This document shows positions 20,796 through 32,415 of a stretch of 64,000 nucleotides of DNA, piece after piece. The number at the start of each line of letters is the position of its first letter. Positions within the stretch are counted from its first letter, which is position 1. The stretch spans positions 20,932,001 to 20,996,000 of the forward strand of contig NC_081831.1 in NCBI RefSeq assembly GCF_030867095.1. The letters are read 5' to 3'. Under the pieces are notes generated by a model. It saw only the letters and a program-made list of their open reading frames with translations, had not been told where the DNA came from and searched no databases. The translations under genes and the position numbers were made by a program. Source of the DNA: Alligator mississippiensis (taxonomy: Eukaryota; Chordata; Crocodylia; Alligatoridae).

Positions 20796-23700
20796 ATAGA
20801 TCCTGTCCTGCAATGGTGTTAAAAGCAAAAACAATGTTTTAAAAATAATCGGTGACAAAGAAGTGTCACTTTGCAGAATGGTTGGTGGGTTTGCAAACAG
20901 TTTTTTCCTGGCCAGTTCCACACTGTAATGGTTTCAGTTTCCTTGCAGTTTTGCTGCTGGCATCTACTGCTAAACTTATGCACCTTCAAATCTTACCGTT
21001 CACATTGCTTAGCTAACAAGGGTGAAGCTGCCTGCTAGGAAGGAGACCCAGTGTCTTGTGATTCCTGAGAGTCTTAAGATTAATAGTGTGGCATGTGATG
21101 CTTTTAGAATTCACTATCCCAGGGGACCAGAAATTACACGGTTATTTCCAGACTTAGAACAAGGAAGCATATTGTCCTGGCAGCTAAGCTGTCAAAGGAC
21201 TAGTCTGAATTCTTTTTGGGTCAGTAAAGGTGTAACATCAAAGTGAAATGTGGTGGAAGGTCTCCGTTTGGTTCCTAGTGGGCAGGTGTACCCATCATAC
21301 AGCAGGGTTAAGGTTATCAAAAGTTATTTCTGCTTTTGGATGCCAGCTATGAGGCAGTTGAAAGGCCCTGATGCTTCAGAGGATGAGTTCTTAGCCTTTT
21401 CTGAAAAATGAGCTCTTTTAGGTGTCATGCATCCAGGTCAACGAGTCACTTTTAATTAGCTGATCTAATTTAAGAGTCTCAGAAGGGAGGCCAAAGGCTG
21501 AATGGGCCATTCCTGAATAAGACGTTCCTGGTTCCAGTCAGTGATTTACTGTCTTTCTGCCAGTTTTTATGACTGTTCATTTCTTGTCAGAACTTGCTGA
21601 CGTAGTGGCGGCTTTCAAACTGTAGGCATGTCAACCCACTTGAGAGGCTACCAGGCAATAGTTGACTTGGAGACATTTTTAATTACTCAGTTGAGCTAGG
21701 CTGGATTTGAACAGCTGATCAAGGTGAATTCACAATCCCTTTACCTTCTGGTATTAGATGTTGCTGAAACTTTTAGATGATGCTGTAGTCTTGTCTTCCC
21801 CAACTGTCTTAAGTAATTGCTCCTTTTAAATACCTATAATCAGTTTTCTGAAAGGGGTTATTTAAATAGCTCCAGATGGGTTTAATACTCCATATTCTCA
21901 TGAAGCTGCTCTTAGTGCAGATGCAGTGAATTAAAACACAAATTGTATTTATTTAATGGTTAGAGAGTGTTTTACCACACACCAGATAGGGTTCCAGGTT
22001 CATCACACATGCGTTTGTGATCCTTTGTAGCTGTCATGTAGATCTTAGCATAATTAAATCTGGGCTTGGCCTAAATCTGTGTAGGGGGCCTAGAGATAGA
22101 TGGAGGACAAGATACCTGATATGAATCCATAGCCAGCTCATGGACACAGAAATCAGATGGCTATCAAAACTAATAAGATGGTCAAGAGTTACTCTGGTGT
22201 TACTGAGAGTAGTCTGGGCCTCAGGCCTAGTGAACATGCACTTTTTTCAGAAGCCAATAGCCCCATGTCTAACAGAAGTTTTTAACCCTGAATTTCAGCT
22301 TTGTTTTAGGGGGAAACATCCTGTTTCTTCTGAAGCACTACCATTGGTTACTGAGTTTAATTGGCAGAATTATAATGAGGACACATTCATGCAGCGTAAT
22401 TAGTGGCTTTACTATGAAATCACTAAAATTGTGCTGTGGTCACATTTTGTGAACTTTTGATGTAACCCTTTCTGCTCATCTCTCTAATTTTCTCATTACT
22501 GCACCCTCTTCCCTCCCCCCCCAACCAAAAAAACCCAACCCCAAAACCACCACTTGTAAGCTGCTTGGTGAGGTCAAAGATATGGTCTTATTAGTGTGTC
22601 TGTAATGAGCAAAAGACAACCTAATTCACTGCACGGCTCCAAATAGTAGCCCTGGGGAACTGGGTGTCTTAGCAAATAGGAGTATATTGAGCTTTTTTCA
22701 TTGATTCACCCATTTTTAACTGATAACCTTATTTGTTGGTTCTGTAATATTGTTAAGGATTAATCAAGATACTGAACTATCTTTTTTTGCTAGCGATAAT
22801 GGACCAGGTTCTTAGCTTTTGGCAAACCTCCATTAGATTACATTGGTTATACTGGTTGAGACTATATGGCAAAATTACAGCCCCTTTGAAGTGAATGAGA
22901 GTGCTCCTGTTGATGGTAGTGGAGCCAGAACACACTCATGGTTATTTTGCCTATATAAAAAGTAACTTTCTTCCTTAAGAGAGGTGAAGTCCATGATGCT
23001 TGTGCCATATCCCTTTTACTTTGGTGTCTATGATCATCAATTCATAATTTCACCATCCTTAAATTCATACTGGCTGTTGTTAGCATAGGTGTTGAAAAAC
23101 CAAGGATGTCCAAAAAGAGGCAAAGGCTTTGAACCACACTTGTGTAAAAGAAGTATATAGAACCTCAATACATAGGGGAAAGTCTTCATCTGCACCACCT
23201 GCCTTGAACTGTGGAGGGCTGATTTTCATCTGAATCCTTATCTTGGTCTGATACTAGGTGGATAAGTAATGAGATATTAGAGTCTAGTTTAGACAAGAGG
23301 CATAGAGTGGTGTCAGCATGCTCATAACCTTGCTGTTGCTCTCATAGTAACCACAGTTACTCTCTTTTTCCCCTAATGGTCACAAAAGCATATGCTGCAA
23401 ACCTTCATGCTAGGAAGCTTTTGGGTGGGAAGGCACTCACTGAGGAATCACTCTATCAGCCCATCCAGCAAGATCCCCAAATACTGTGGTATTCAGGGGC
23501 ATACAAGAACCTAATGCATCTAAATATTATGTGCAGACACCTATTTCTAATAACACTAATCAGTCATGAAGAACATATTCCTATTCCTGTCTCATAGCTG
23601 GTTTGGGGCAACATTTTTATATCTGATAGTTTGGTGAAATTCATACATCAGTCTTTTATACTGTGCACAGCCATTTCAATCCAAATTCAAAGATCTTCCT

Positions 23701-24170
23701 ATAGAAGTTACCATACTTATTTCATAGGCAGGGGCAGATAAAAGTCTTCAAATGTTAACAAGCCCATTTTCCCTCCTTTAGTAACAATTTTGTTCTTAGT
23801 GTTTGACCTTGGCCTGCTAAAACGCTTCTGAGTTTCAATTAATGCACTGTCATTCCTGTACTAAACAATCTTTGTGCGATTAGCAAATATTGTCTCTAAA
23901 AATATTCAAATGTGTTAATTTGGTAATGAGGCGACAACAGTAAATTAAAGCTGGGAATATTTTGCTGATCAGCTGCTTTATTTTGTCTCTGCTGTGAAAA
24001 AGCTCTTCATGAAGGGGCTTAACAAAACTTCTTGGCAGGGGAAATCAGGAACCATTCCATAGTGGGTGGAAGAATGTACCTATCTGGGCTTGGCGGACCT
24101 AAGCCTTTCTGGTTTTGAAGAAAGCTTTATCAATATAAATGGATGTAATGATAACTAAAGCAGCAGACAG
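20796..24170. other. long stretch without recognised gene or repeat
   Basis: About 3.4 kb of AT-rich sequence with short frames below 90 codons. 23860-24010 looks evenly complex and could be conserved non-coding sequence, but that cannot be judged from one genome. 22850-22935 resembles an old SINE ('acagcccctttgaagtgaat'). Confidence 0.3.
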
Positions 24171-24174
24171 TCTG

Positions 24175-24193
24175 GAAAAAAAAAAAAAAAAAA
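24175..24193. repeat. poly-A tract
   Basis: About 19 A residues followed by an A/C-rich stretch. No retrocopy or SINE body could be recognised upstream, so it is recorded as simple sequence. Confidence 0.6.
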
Positions 24194-25655
24194 AACCACA
24201 CCAAAAAACCAAACACGACAAAACAGGAGGCAGGCAAATCCTGGCTTTTGTGGAGAAGCTGAGCAAATGGGTTGCATTCTGGGAAATTCCTTTGCAACAG
24301 GGGATGGAAGATGATTTCCTTCAGGTCATCCTCCTCAGATAACTCATGGCCATTGCTTCCAGGCTGGAAGAGCACTCTGTTGGAGTACTACTTGCGAGAG
24401 GTGGATTTGGTGGCTCTGCTCCCTCTGTCTTTATGCAGGGAGCCCTGCTCAAGGAGATCATGTGCCAGGGATTCTTGGGCTCCTCAAATCCTGACCAACT
24501 CCTGTGTATTGCAACCTCAGTGGTCCTATAAGGCTGTGGGCTTGGGAGTGGGCTAGTTGATGGCTGCAGAAAAGGGATGCCATTCATGTAAATTAAGTCT
24601 GGGCTCTTACCCCTTGTGTCTCTGTTAAGTTTATTCCTCCAAGCTTCTAGGTTTTGGTAACTTTTTAAAAGTTTCTAATGTTCCTTTCACACCAAATTCT
24701 GCACCCACTTTGGTTGCAAGTGGGATAAGTCTCCTGATGAGTGACTTGTGGAGTAGATGACTGCCTGGCTATTTCTAGCTCTGAATAACTTAACGTGTGG
24801 TTTATTTTTCTCTTGAACATATACATTAAATTTCCTGGAACTATGCAAGCATGTTAACAACCACATAGATCATCTGCATAACACAAAAGGATGCCGTGTG
24901 TGGCACTCAGCAATGGGAAGAGTGTGAAGTCATAACCCAGAATAGGGGACTGTGGCAGGACTTCCTTCTGCATCCAGTCCTTCCCCTTTAGGGTGATCAG
25001 ACAGGAAAGTGAAGTAAGAGGATCTCTGCATAAAATGCAGAAGTTCAGGCTGCTGTTGGAAACCATCTTGAGGGGCCGGCAATGAGAACTGCATGTAAGA
25101 GGCGCAAAGCATTTGGGCTGTGGGGTGTTGGTTTTTTTGTGTGTGAGAGGATGGATTCAGCTGCACACATTTTAGCTTCCTCTTTAGACAGGAAGTTTGC
25201 TCACTGTAAAACGAGAGAGACAGAAGTGGAATTGGCTATATGCTCTGTAATGCGCTGAGGTAGAGGACATTTGCTCTGAAAAAGTCTCTTTCCACAGGTT
25301 TCTGTTGTGACTGTTGCAAATGATGAGTACATCTCCATACCTGCTACCCTGTATCCTGGATTTGAGTCCTGCCTGACGTCAACTTCCCTGAGATTATTCA
25401 GAACTTCAGATAACTGATTTTTCTCTTGTTCGTATCGTCTGCTCTTCCTAGCAGGGTGGGGGAAGTCAGCTGAATGCCGGTTGCACTACTTAAACTGACA
25501 ACAACTTGCTATCATTGTTGCAATTGGGGAAATGACTGAATGTATCTGGGTTTTTTGTTGGAATTTCCTTAATCTAATTTGATTACTCAGTCCAATAATT
25601 TGAGCAGCTGGGCACAACTGTCAGGGAAGTAACATATGCAAATATATATATATGA
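24194..25655. other. no feature recognised
   Basis: Short frames on both strands only; the longest are under 100 codons and lack motifs. Confidence 0.3.
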
Positions 25656-25659
25656 CAAC

Positions 25660-25885
25660 AACACATTTTCAGATGCACATGTAACTTGCCCAGAATCACT
25701 GAGAAAGTCATGGCAAGAAGCAGGATTAGACTGTGGGTCTCCTGACAATAGTATCTGTGAAAGCAATTTCTCACACCTGATATCAAAAGGCCGATACATT
25801 GCATACAGTTATCATGAGTAAACAGAGATTCCTACACAGTAAATGATTTGCCCAGGTAACATTGTGAATGGGGATTGACCTAGAA
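25660..25885 (+). repeat. MIR-like SINE fragments (two tails)
   Basis: 'gtaacttgcccagaatcact' then 'gcaggattagactgtgggtct' at 25681-25741 is a MIR 3' block. 'atgatttgcccaggtaacat' followed by 'gaatggggattgacc' at 25842-25880 is a second one. Both are in + orientation and about 100 bases apart. Confidence 0.6.
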
Positions 25886-26217
25886 TAAGCCATTTAAACT
25901 TTCTGGACTTCTGGGTCTCATAGTATGGGCAAGGAAAATGGAACATAACTGATCGGCATGGTGCTGTATACAGGCATTATCTTTAAAGAATGAGAGAGAG
26001 ATTGAATTCTACGCTATTTTTTTTTTTAATTTTACATTAGGCACTTCCTTGAAAGAGGGGAACTTGCTTCAGCCTTGGGAAGAGAAATGCTATCTCCTAG
26101 TAGCGTAGTGCTGCTGCCCTCCACAAAGGTGGGATGGATGTAAAGTTTTTAAACTATATATACAAAAGAAGAGAGAACAGGAGGGTTGAGGAAGATGAAA
26201 TGATTGTCAGGAGCATT
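25886..26217. other. no feature recognised
   Basis: Anonymous AT-rich gap; ends at the left target duplication of the next hAT element. Confidence 0.3.
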
Positions 26218-26225
26218 TTCTAGAG

Positions 26226-26510
26226 CAACAATTCTTAACCAGGGTGCTGTGGCTTTTCCATATCTTTGAGGGTTTGGTGGGGTGCCACCCAGTGTTAGCA
26301 CTCAAGTGTGCAAACATGGTTCCCAAGGTAAATCTGGTGATTTCAAATAGAAATCCATAGTGTTTAAAAACATCCTGACCTGTTGTTGTCTTTCTAAGTT
26401 CTTTACAACAGAAGAATTGCTCCATTATATTTCTGTAGTCAAAAATGAGTGAAGACTAAGCTGGCAGTTTCTGAGGGGTGCCTTGAGTCTAAGAAAGTTG
26501 AGAACTGTTG
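26226..26510. mobile_element. 285-bp hAT element with 8-bp TSD
   Basis: The left end 'caacaattcttaacca' and the right end 'aagttgagaactgttg' form an imperfect TIR. The flanks are ttctagag (26218-26225) and ttctacag (26511-26518), seven of eight matching. The interior ('gatttcaaatagaaatcc', 'gttctttacaacagaag', 'ggggtgccttgagtctaaga') is the same family as 39623-40718, which carries an extra block in the middle. No transposase. Confidence 0.8.
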
Positions 26511-26560
26511 TTCTACAGAGAGGACACAATCACAAAGGAGCTTCTAGGTTGCCACTGAGG

Positions 26561-26690
26561 AGGTAGCATGTGTCTCGGGTAGGACCCTGGACTGGCAGGT
26601 AAGAGCCAGGTTCTAGTCCCAGCTCTGCCATTCACCTATGAGACCTTGGGCCAGTTGCTTCACCCATCCATGCCTCAGTGTCTCTCCCAC
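26561..26690 (+). repeat. MIR SINE head with Pol III B box
   Basis: 'accctggactggcaggta', then 'ccaggttctagtcccagctc' (B-box-like GTTCTAGTCCC), 'ctgccattcacctatgagac' and 'cttgggccagttgcttcac' give the MIR 5' order. The 3' half is lost. Confidence 0.75.
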
Positions 26691-27101
26691 ATTTCTTGCT
26701 TACTGTAATTGTATGCTCTTTATGTGCTGAATTTGTGGCTGTGGGTAGTGCTATGCCCCTAATATCTCTTGTCATAGATCTGTAAATTGGGATGAGAAGA
26801 AGGGTGTAAGCTTCATCAATATTAAAGAGCACATTGGTAGTATAAAATATCAGTAAAGATCTGCTGGTAAAACCTTCTGACAGTAGACACGACCTATACC
26901 TGTACAGTACAATGGGGATCTGTTGTTTGTGTAGGTGCTGTAATTCATGTACTGGACTTCACGGAGTTAAATGGCTTCCATGTTGAAGAAGTTCACAGCC
27001 TGCTCAGTGCATTAAACTGCTCTAGCCTTGGACTAATCCAGGAGTCTTTTCAACTTGTGATTTACAGTTCCTAACATTCAAACTATTAGTTGAGTTTTCA
27101 A
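26691..27101. other. no feature recognised
   Basis: Anonymous sequence up to the CR1 3' terminus. Confidence 0.3.
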
Positions 27102-29195
27102 AGATTCATAGATTGTAGAGTCGGAAGGGACCACAATGGATCATTGTGTCCAACCCCCCGCCCCTGGCAGGAAAGAGGACCAAGGTCAGATGACCCCATC
27201 CAGGTGGCTATCTAGTCTCCTCTTGAAGACCTCTAAGCTAGGTGATAGCACCACCTCTCTTGGAAGCCCATTCCAGATCCTGGCCACCCTTACTGTGAAA
27301 AATTTCTTCCTAATATCTAACCTAAATCCACTCTCAACTAGTTTACACCCATTATGCCTAGTCACTCCCTGGGGCACCCTAGTAAACAGCGCGTCACCTA
27401 TTCCCCGTTGACCTCCCCTAATAAATTTATAGGCGGCCACAAGATCTCCCCTCAGCCATCTCTTGTGAAGGCTGAAGATATTCAGCTCTCTCAACCTCCC
27501 CCAGTAGGGTCTATCACAAAGGCCACTAATCATGCGAGTGGCCCTCCTCTGGTCCCTCTCCAGATTCCCCGCATCCCTCTTGAAGTGTGGTGCCCAAAAC
27601 TGGACACAGTACTCCAACTGCGGCCTGACCAGTGCTGCATAGACGGGGAGCATCACCTCCTTTGATCTATTAGTCATGCACCTGCTAATGCGCAACAAGG
27701 TGCGATTGGCCTTGTTACACTGCCGGCTCATGTTCATCTTGGAGTCAATTATGACTCCAAGATCCCTCTCTGCCTCTGAGCTGCTGAGAAGGATGTTCCC
27801 CAACCTATAGGTGTGCTGGGGGTTCCTCCTTCCCATGTGGAGTACCTTACATTTACCTTTATTAAATTGCATCCTATTTCTCTCTCCCCATTGATCCAAC
27901 CTGTCCAGGTCGGCCTGAATCTGCTCCCTGTCCTCCGGTGTACTAACTTTGCCCCATAACTTGGTATCATCAGCGAACTTGGAGAGGGTGCTCTCCACGC
28001 CCTCGTCCAAATCGCTGATGAAGATATTAAATAATATTGGTCCAAGGACCAAACTCTGTGGGACCCCACTGCCCACCTCCCTCCAGGCTGAGAAGGAACC
28101 ATCCGCCACCACTGTCTGGGTGCAGTCCCTAAGCCAGTTGGCCACCCACCTGACCGTGTAGGTGTCCACTCCGCAGTCTGCTAGCTTCCCAATGAGGATA
28201 GGGTGCGAAACTGTGTCGAAGGCCTTCCTAAAGTCCAGGAAGATGACATCAGCCTCGGCTCCCGCGTCCAGGCAGTGTGTGGCCTGGTCATAGAAGGCTA
28301 CAAGGTTTGTCAGGCAGGATCTACCTGTGACAAACTCATGCTGGTTTCCCCTCAGCATCGTTTCCCCTGCTGGGCCTGCACAAATGTGTTCTTTGATTAT
28401 TTTCTCTAGCATTTTCCCAGGAATAGAGGTAAGACTGACTGGCCTAAAGTTACCCAGCTCATCCCTTCTCCCTTTCTTGAAAACGGGCACCACAGTGGCC
28501 CTTCTCCAGTCCTCAGGGACCTGGCTGGAGCACCACAAATGCCCGAACAGCTGTGCCAGTGGCTCAGCTATGACACTGGCCAATTCTTTCAGCAGCCATG
28601 GATGGAGGTCATCCGGGCCTGCTGACTTGTACCCATCCAGCTCCTCCGGGAGCTCCTTTACTAGTTCAGAACTAACCGTAGGCGGACTGGTGCCCTGTGG
28701 ACATCCGTCAGTGATCGAGGTGGGGGAATTGGCTTAGTCGGTACGTAGAAATACTGAAGCAAAGAACTCATTGAAGAGCTCTGCTTTTTTCCCCGCGTCA
28801 ACCACCAACTGTCCTGATTTGTCCTGCAGGGGCCCTATATTGCTCTGAGCTTTCCTTTTGCCCACTATATACCTGAAGAAGGACTTTTTATTGTCCTTGA
28901 TTGCTGAAGCCAGCCTGAGCTCAAGCCCTGCCTTGGCCTGTCTAACCAATTCCCTGCAATAGCGTGCCAGAGAGATATATTCCTCCTCAGTGACTGCTCC
29001 CTGCTTCCATTGCCTATACATCTCTTTCTTTGCCCCCAGACTTTCCTGGAGTTCCCTGTTCAGCCATGAGGACTTTTTTGTCCCCTTACCTCCCTTCCTA
29101 CATAATGGGATAGACTCCTTTTGAGCCCCAAGGTTCACTCCCTTGAGATACCTCCAACCCTCCTGGACCCCCATTTGCTCTATGTTCTTTCTTCT
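27102..29195 (-). mobile_element. CR1 LINE, 5' truncated, well preserved
   Basis: The 3' terminus is at 27102-27113 (on +, 'gattcatagattg', the typical terminal repeat), followed by a short 3' UTR ('agggaccacaatggatcatt', reverse). The coding part runs 29174 to 27186 and is open except for one stop. The 5' end is truncated near 29195, inside the linker between endonuclease and RT, so the endonuclease is missing. Full-length CR1 is about 4.5 kb; this copy is about 2.1 kb. It lies directly against another CR1 3' fragment at 29215-29310. Confidence 0.92.
27186..29174 (-). pseudogene. CR1 reverse transcriptase ORF2 fragment, one nonsense codon
   Basis: The frame of 663 codons from 29174 is open except for TAA at 28736-28734. 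The first 146 codons are the EN-RT linker ('SSWLNRELQESLGAKKEMYR', 'KSFFRYI', ending 'FNEFFASVFLRTD'). The RT follows: the 465-residue segment ending at 27186 carries VFKKG..NFRPVSLTS, motif A FLDFRKAFD (residues about 115-123), motif B as GVPQSLVLGP (usual [10 protein letters not shown], so two residues are altered), the catalytic FADD (about 203-206) and the CR1 C-terminus. Apart from the stop and the motif B change it looks intact. It was probably dead on arrival through 5' truncation. Confidence 0.92.
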
Positions 29196-29214
29196 GTTGT
29201 GTGGTTTCTAGTGT

Positions 29215-29310
29215 TCACTGGGTGCATCTCAGATGTTGGGGGCTGAAAGGGACCTTACAGATCATTGGGTCCAGCCTTCCACCCCCCATACTTGGGCAGG
29301 AAAGACCCTC
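29215..29310 (-). mobile_element. CR1 3'-end fragment (minus)
   Basis: 'ggggctgaaagggaccttac' and 'agatcattgggtccagcctt' are a reverse-complement CR1 3' UTR. It lies against the truncated 5' end of the larger CR1, which suggests the larger CR1 inserted into or beside an older copy. Confidence 0.7.
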
Positions 29311-29356
29311 CATATATACTTTATTGCAGAATAGGTTAATTAGCCTCACAGTTAAG

Positions 29357-29757
29357 TATCATCATCTATATGTGCAGTGGTATTAGGGTGCAGTAAACTA
29401 ATTAACTCCTCTGTAAGATAGTACTGTCAGGGACAGTACTATCTTATGGCAGAGTAATTAACTGTGCTGAAATGCATGTGGAGACTGTTCCTGGGTAGGG
29501 GCCAGACTCCTGCCTGCCACCTAGTCACACAGTTCTGCAGGTTCAGCTGTCACCCTTCCCCTCCGCCCCTCAATGCCACCACCAGGAGCCCAGGGCTGAT
29601 TTTCCCCCCCCCCATGCTCCCTGCCAGCCCAGGTTTGCTCCACCCCAGCTCACTATCCTGGGTGTATGTGTAGATGTTGAACCCAGGAACAGTTTTACTC
29701 TGGCTCAGACAACTCCAGAGTGTATTGCTTTGTCTTAATTTCATGTGTAGATGCATT
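29357..29757. repeat. probable MITE with strong internal hairpin
   Basis: Its core is a perfect hairpin at 29414-29446: TAAGATAGTACTGTC, 3-base loop, exact reverse complement. Pairing continues outward imperfectly ('gtaaactaattaactcctct' with 'agagtaattaact'). A second pair, 'ggagactgttcctggg' (about 29480) and 'cccaggaacagttttact' (about 29680), encloses a GC-rich middle. The outer ends ('catctatatgtg' / 'catgtgtagatg') are weak. No target duplication fixed. Confidence 0.55.
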
Positions 29758-30120
29758 CAGTGAGCTTTAAATAACCAACCAAGACAAAAGGCAGTAGTTT
29801 ACTGTCTGAAGAGAGATTGTGCAGATTTTAGTTTTTGCTGTTGAGAGTTAATTTCTCAGATGCAGTCTGAAGTAGATATTGTTAGTTGCTTTTAATTCCA
29901 CTCCACCAAGTCTGTAAGGTTCATTCTAACTATTATTTTGTCTCAAGGGATTAATTTCTCAGCCTTGGTGTTGTATCAAAAATAGCATTGTAGTTGGATC
30001 AAAGGCTGAGTTCCTTGGTGCGTGATAGTATATTATGAAGTTGGTTTGTAACATGGCAGAGTTAAGGATCAGTCTTTCTGTCTATCCAAGTGTTACTGTT
30101 ATATCTGAGTATCTCACAAA
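29758..30120. other. no feature recognised
   Basis: Anonymous AT-rich gap. Confidence 0.3.
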
Positions 30121-30124
30121 TGTT

Positions 30125-30295
30125 ACAAAATGTACCCTTGCTTTAGCCTGGTGAAGTCATGGCACCAGCCTGCAGAGGAGGAATTGGATCCAGAGACGCA
30201 ACTAACTTGCCCACAATCGTTCCAGGACTCCAGGGTACAGATAGAACTGGTGAACTGGGAGTCCCAGGACAGAGCCTTAACCATAAAGCCATACT
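30125..30295 (+). repeat. MIR-like SINE fragment
   Basis: 'caactaacttgcccacaatc' and 'gaactgggagtcccaggac' followed by 'gccttaaccata' follow the MIR 3' order. Confidence 0.6.
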
Positions 30296-30974
30296 TTTCC
30301 TTGCAAGAGGCACTGGAGCTAGAGCTGGTTGGAACTTTAAAGGAAAAACATCTTTGCTCACAAACTCCAGCTAGTTGGAAGAGAATCTTTTCTGTGCAAC
30401 TACAACTGTTCTTATAAGTTATAAGACTTTTGTTAGAAAGGTTTTATAGGTGTAGGATGGAATTTCTGAACAAAACCAGAGTGCGAGAGTGACCCCCACA
30501 CACACAGTTGCTTATGCGCACATACATACAGTTGTAGCCCAGGTGTTAGGGCAATTGCCTGCAATACATTTCTCCCTGAGAACAAGGCTCAGAGAGAATC
30601 CTTCTCTGCCATTTTTCAGCATCCTACGTGAGTGTTTGAAATGTCAGGACATTCTGGGGTAGGTCTTTCATGGGTTTTTGAGAGAAAATGAAAGCTTTTG
30701 TCCTTGTCCTGATGCAAAATGGAAAAAAATTCAGAATTCTCAAAACGTGCAGGATGGGAAAACAATTTACTTACCCAGCTCTAACTGTAACCACCATTCT
30801 GTATTTTTGTGTTTTCAAAATTTAATTGCAATCTTTTCCAGACTTCCTCTATCTAGGTAGTTTCCTGTTAGAAATTTGTCTCAATGCTCAGATTTTTTTT
30901 AGTAATTTTTAATGAGGGTATTTGCCACCTTTATTTCCTATCCCTAGACAAAGCATAGCTGAGCTGAGATGGTA
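30296..30974. other. anonymous, possible tRNA-like SINE head near 30535
   Basis: 'gtagcccaggtgttagggca' near 30533 resembles a Pol III A box. The downstream B box is not convincing. Nothing else seen. Confidence 0.3.
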
Positions 30975-31100
30975 TCATAAAATCAGAAAAATAGGGCTGG
31001 AAAAGATCCAAAGAGGTCATCTAGTCCAACTTCCTGCAGCAGGATCACACAGACAGTGCATCCTATGGATGACATTGGCACAGTGCTGCAATTGTACCTG
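30975..31100 (-). mobile_element. CR1 3'-end fragment (minus)
   Basis: 'tcataaaatcagaaaaatag' then 'ggctggaaaagatccaaaga' 'ggtcatctagtccaacttcc' is a reverse-complement CR1 tail. 'tggatgacattggcacagtgc' looks like the end of its coding block. Confidence 0.75.
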
Positions 31101-31904
31101 CTTCCAGAGATTTTAAGACAAATATATTATACAAGAGATAAGCAGATTTAGATGCTTGTGTTTTTAAAACACTAATCTGTTTTGTTGGTAGTTCTCCCCC
31201 CTAATCTTCAGCACTCCCTTTGCCAGGTTTCTAGTTCTACTGGCTCGAACAGAGCCAGCCCATTGCTGAAACCAAACCTTTCACCTGTCTATTTGGCAAA
31301 ATTAGATAGAGTAGTTCACAGACTAATGAAAGTTTTTTTTGGTTGCTTGTTAATTAGATTTCACAAGCTCAGTGGTTGTATTCAGATGGTGCTGCAGAAC
31401 TCTGAGCCAAGGTAGTTATTCATTTAATTCTTAGAAATTATAGGCATTTTTTCTAAAATGACCAAAGTCTCAGAAATATGTAGATTCTAACAGCTAGATC
31501 TAAGGTTACTCTGATCTCACTAGAACTATTCTGATTTACCCAGGCTGAGACTAGGGCCCTGGATGTTCACAGTTTTCTTGATTGAAATTGTCTATGTGCT
31601 GTTATGCATGTATGTGTGAATGTTTAACATAGTTACTGCTTTAAAACTTTCACACCGGTATCATAATGTATACTGATAATGATGTACCTATGGTAGAATA
31701 TCTTGATTAAAGCAAATGGTTCTTGTGGGTTCAAAATAACCTCTGTGTAATGTATTATGTATTGTCTTTTTTGAAAAGATGTTTTGGCATATTGCCCCCC
31801 TCTGTCCCCCAAGGTTAAAAGAAGGCCTTTATTTTCACTAAGAAAGTGGCAAGAAAAATAATACTCTTCCTCAACTGCATTTCATTGCCTTGCTAACACA
31901 TATT
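31101..31904. other. no feature recognised
   Basis: AT-rich sequence with short frames only. Confidence 0.3.
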
Positions 31905-32080
31905 AACATAGCCTTGTGTTGCCCAAGTGAGGTACATAAGCAGTACCACTATTTTGCAGAGGAGTAAACTGAGGCACAGAGAGTGATCACCAAAGATTTA
32001 ACAGTGACTCAGAATCACAATAGAAACCAGGCATCCTGACTCTCAGTTCCCCATCTAACCAGTGGAGAACGCTGCTTTGT
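31905..32080 (+). repeat. MIR-like SINE fragment
   Basis: 'attttgcagaggagtaaact' 'gaggcacagagagtg' is the classic MIR core/tail junction. A degraded 'gaaaccaggcatcctgactc' block follows. Confidence 0.75.
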
Positions 32081-32269
32081 TCTACCTATGACATCTGGTT
32101 GTATACTATATTGGGAAGGGCGGGGGAGGTTCTTGTTCAGATTCTTGTTTTTTTTTTTTCCCTAAACTGATACTTAAGATGGGTAGTCTGGCCCACTTTC
32201 TGTAGCATCTGGGCATCTCATCAACCATAATATATGTACTTATTTTTATACCAGTTCTGAGAGATTGAA

Positions 32270-32415
32270 GAACTATTATTGCTAACCCCATTTTATACAT
32301 GGGGAGCGGAGACAGAGGGAGACCAAGTGACTTATCCCAGATCCCATGGAAAGTCGTGGCAGAGCATGGAATTTAACTTATGACTCCCAAGTCTCATCCT
32401 AGTGCAAGAACTGTT
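32270..32415 (+). repeat. MIR-like SINE fragment
   Basis: 'accccattttatacatgggg' then 'aagtgacttatcccagatcc' and 'gcagagcatggaatttaa' follow the MIR 3' order. It is the second MIR tail within about 350 bases. Confidence 0.7.

Noticed and set aside
24139..24342. Retrocopy suggested by the A19 tract
   Set aside because: No recognisable gene body, SINE or target duplication next to the tract.
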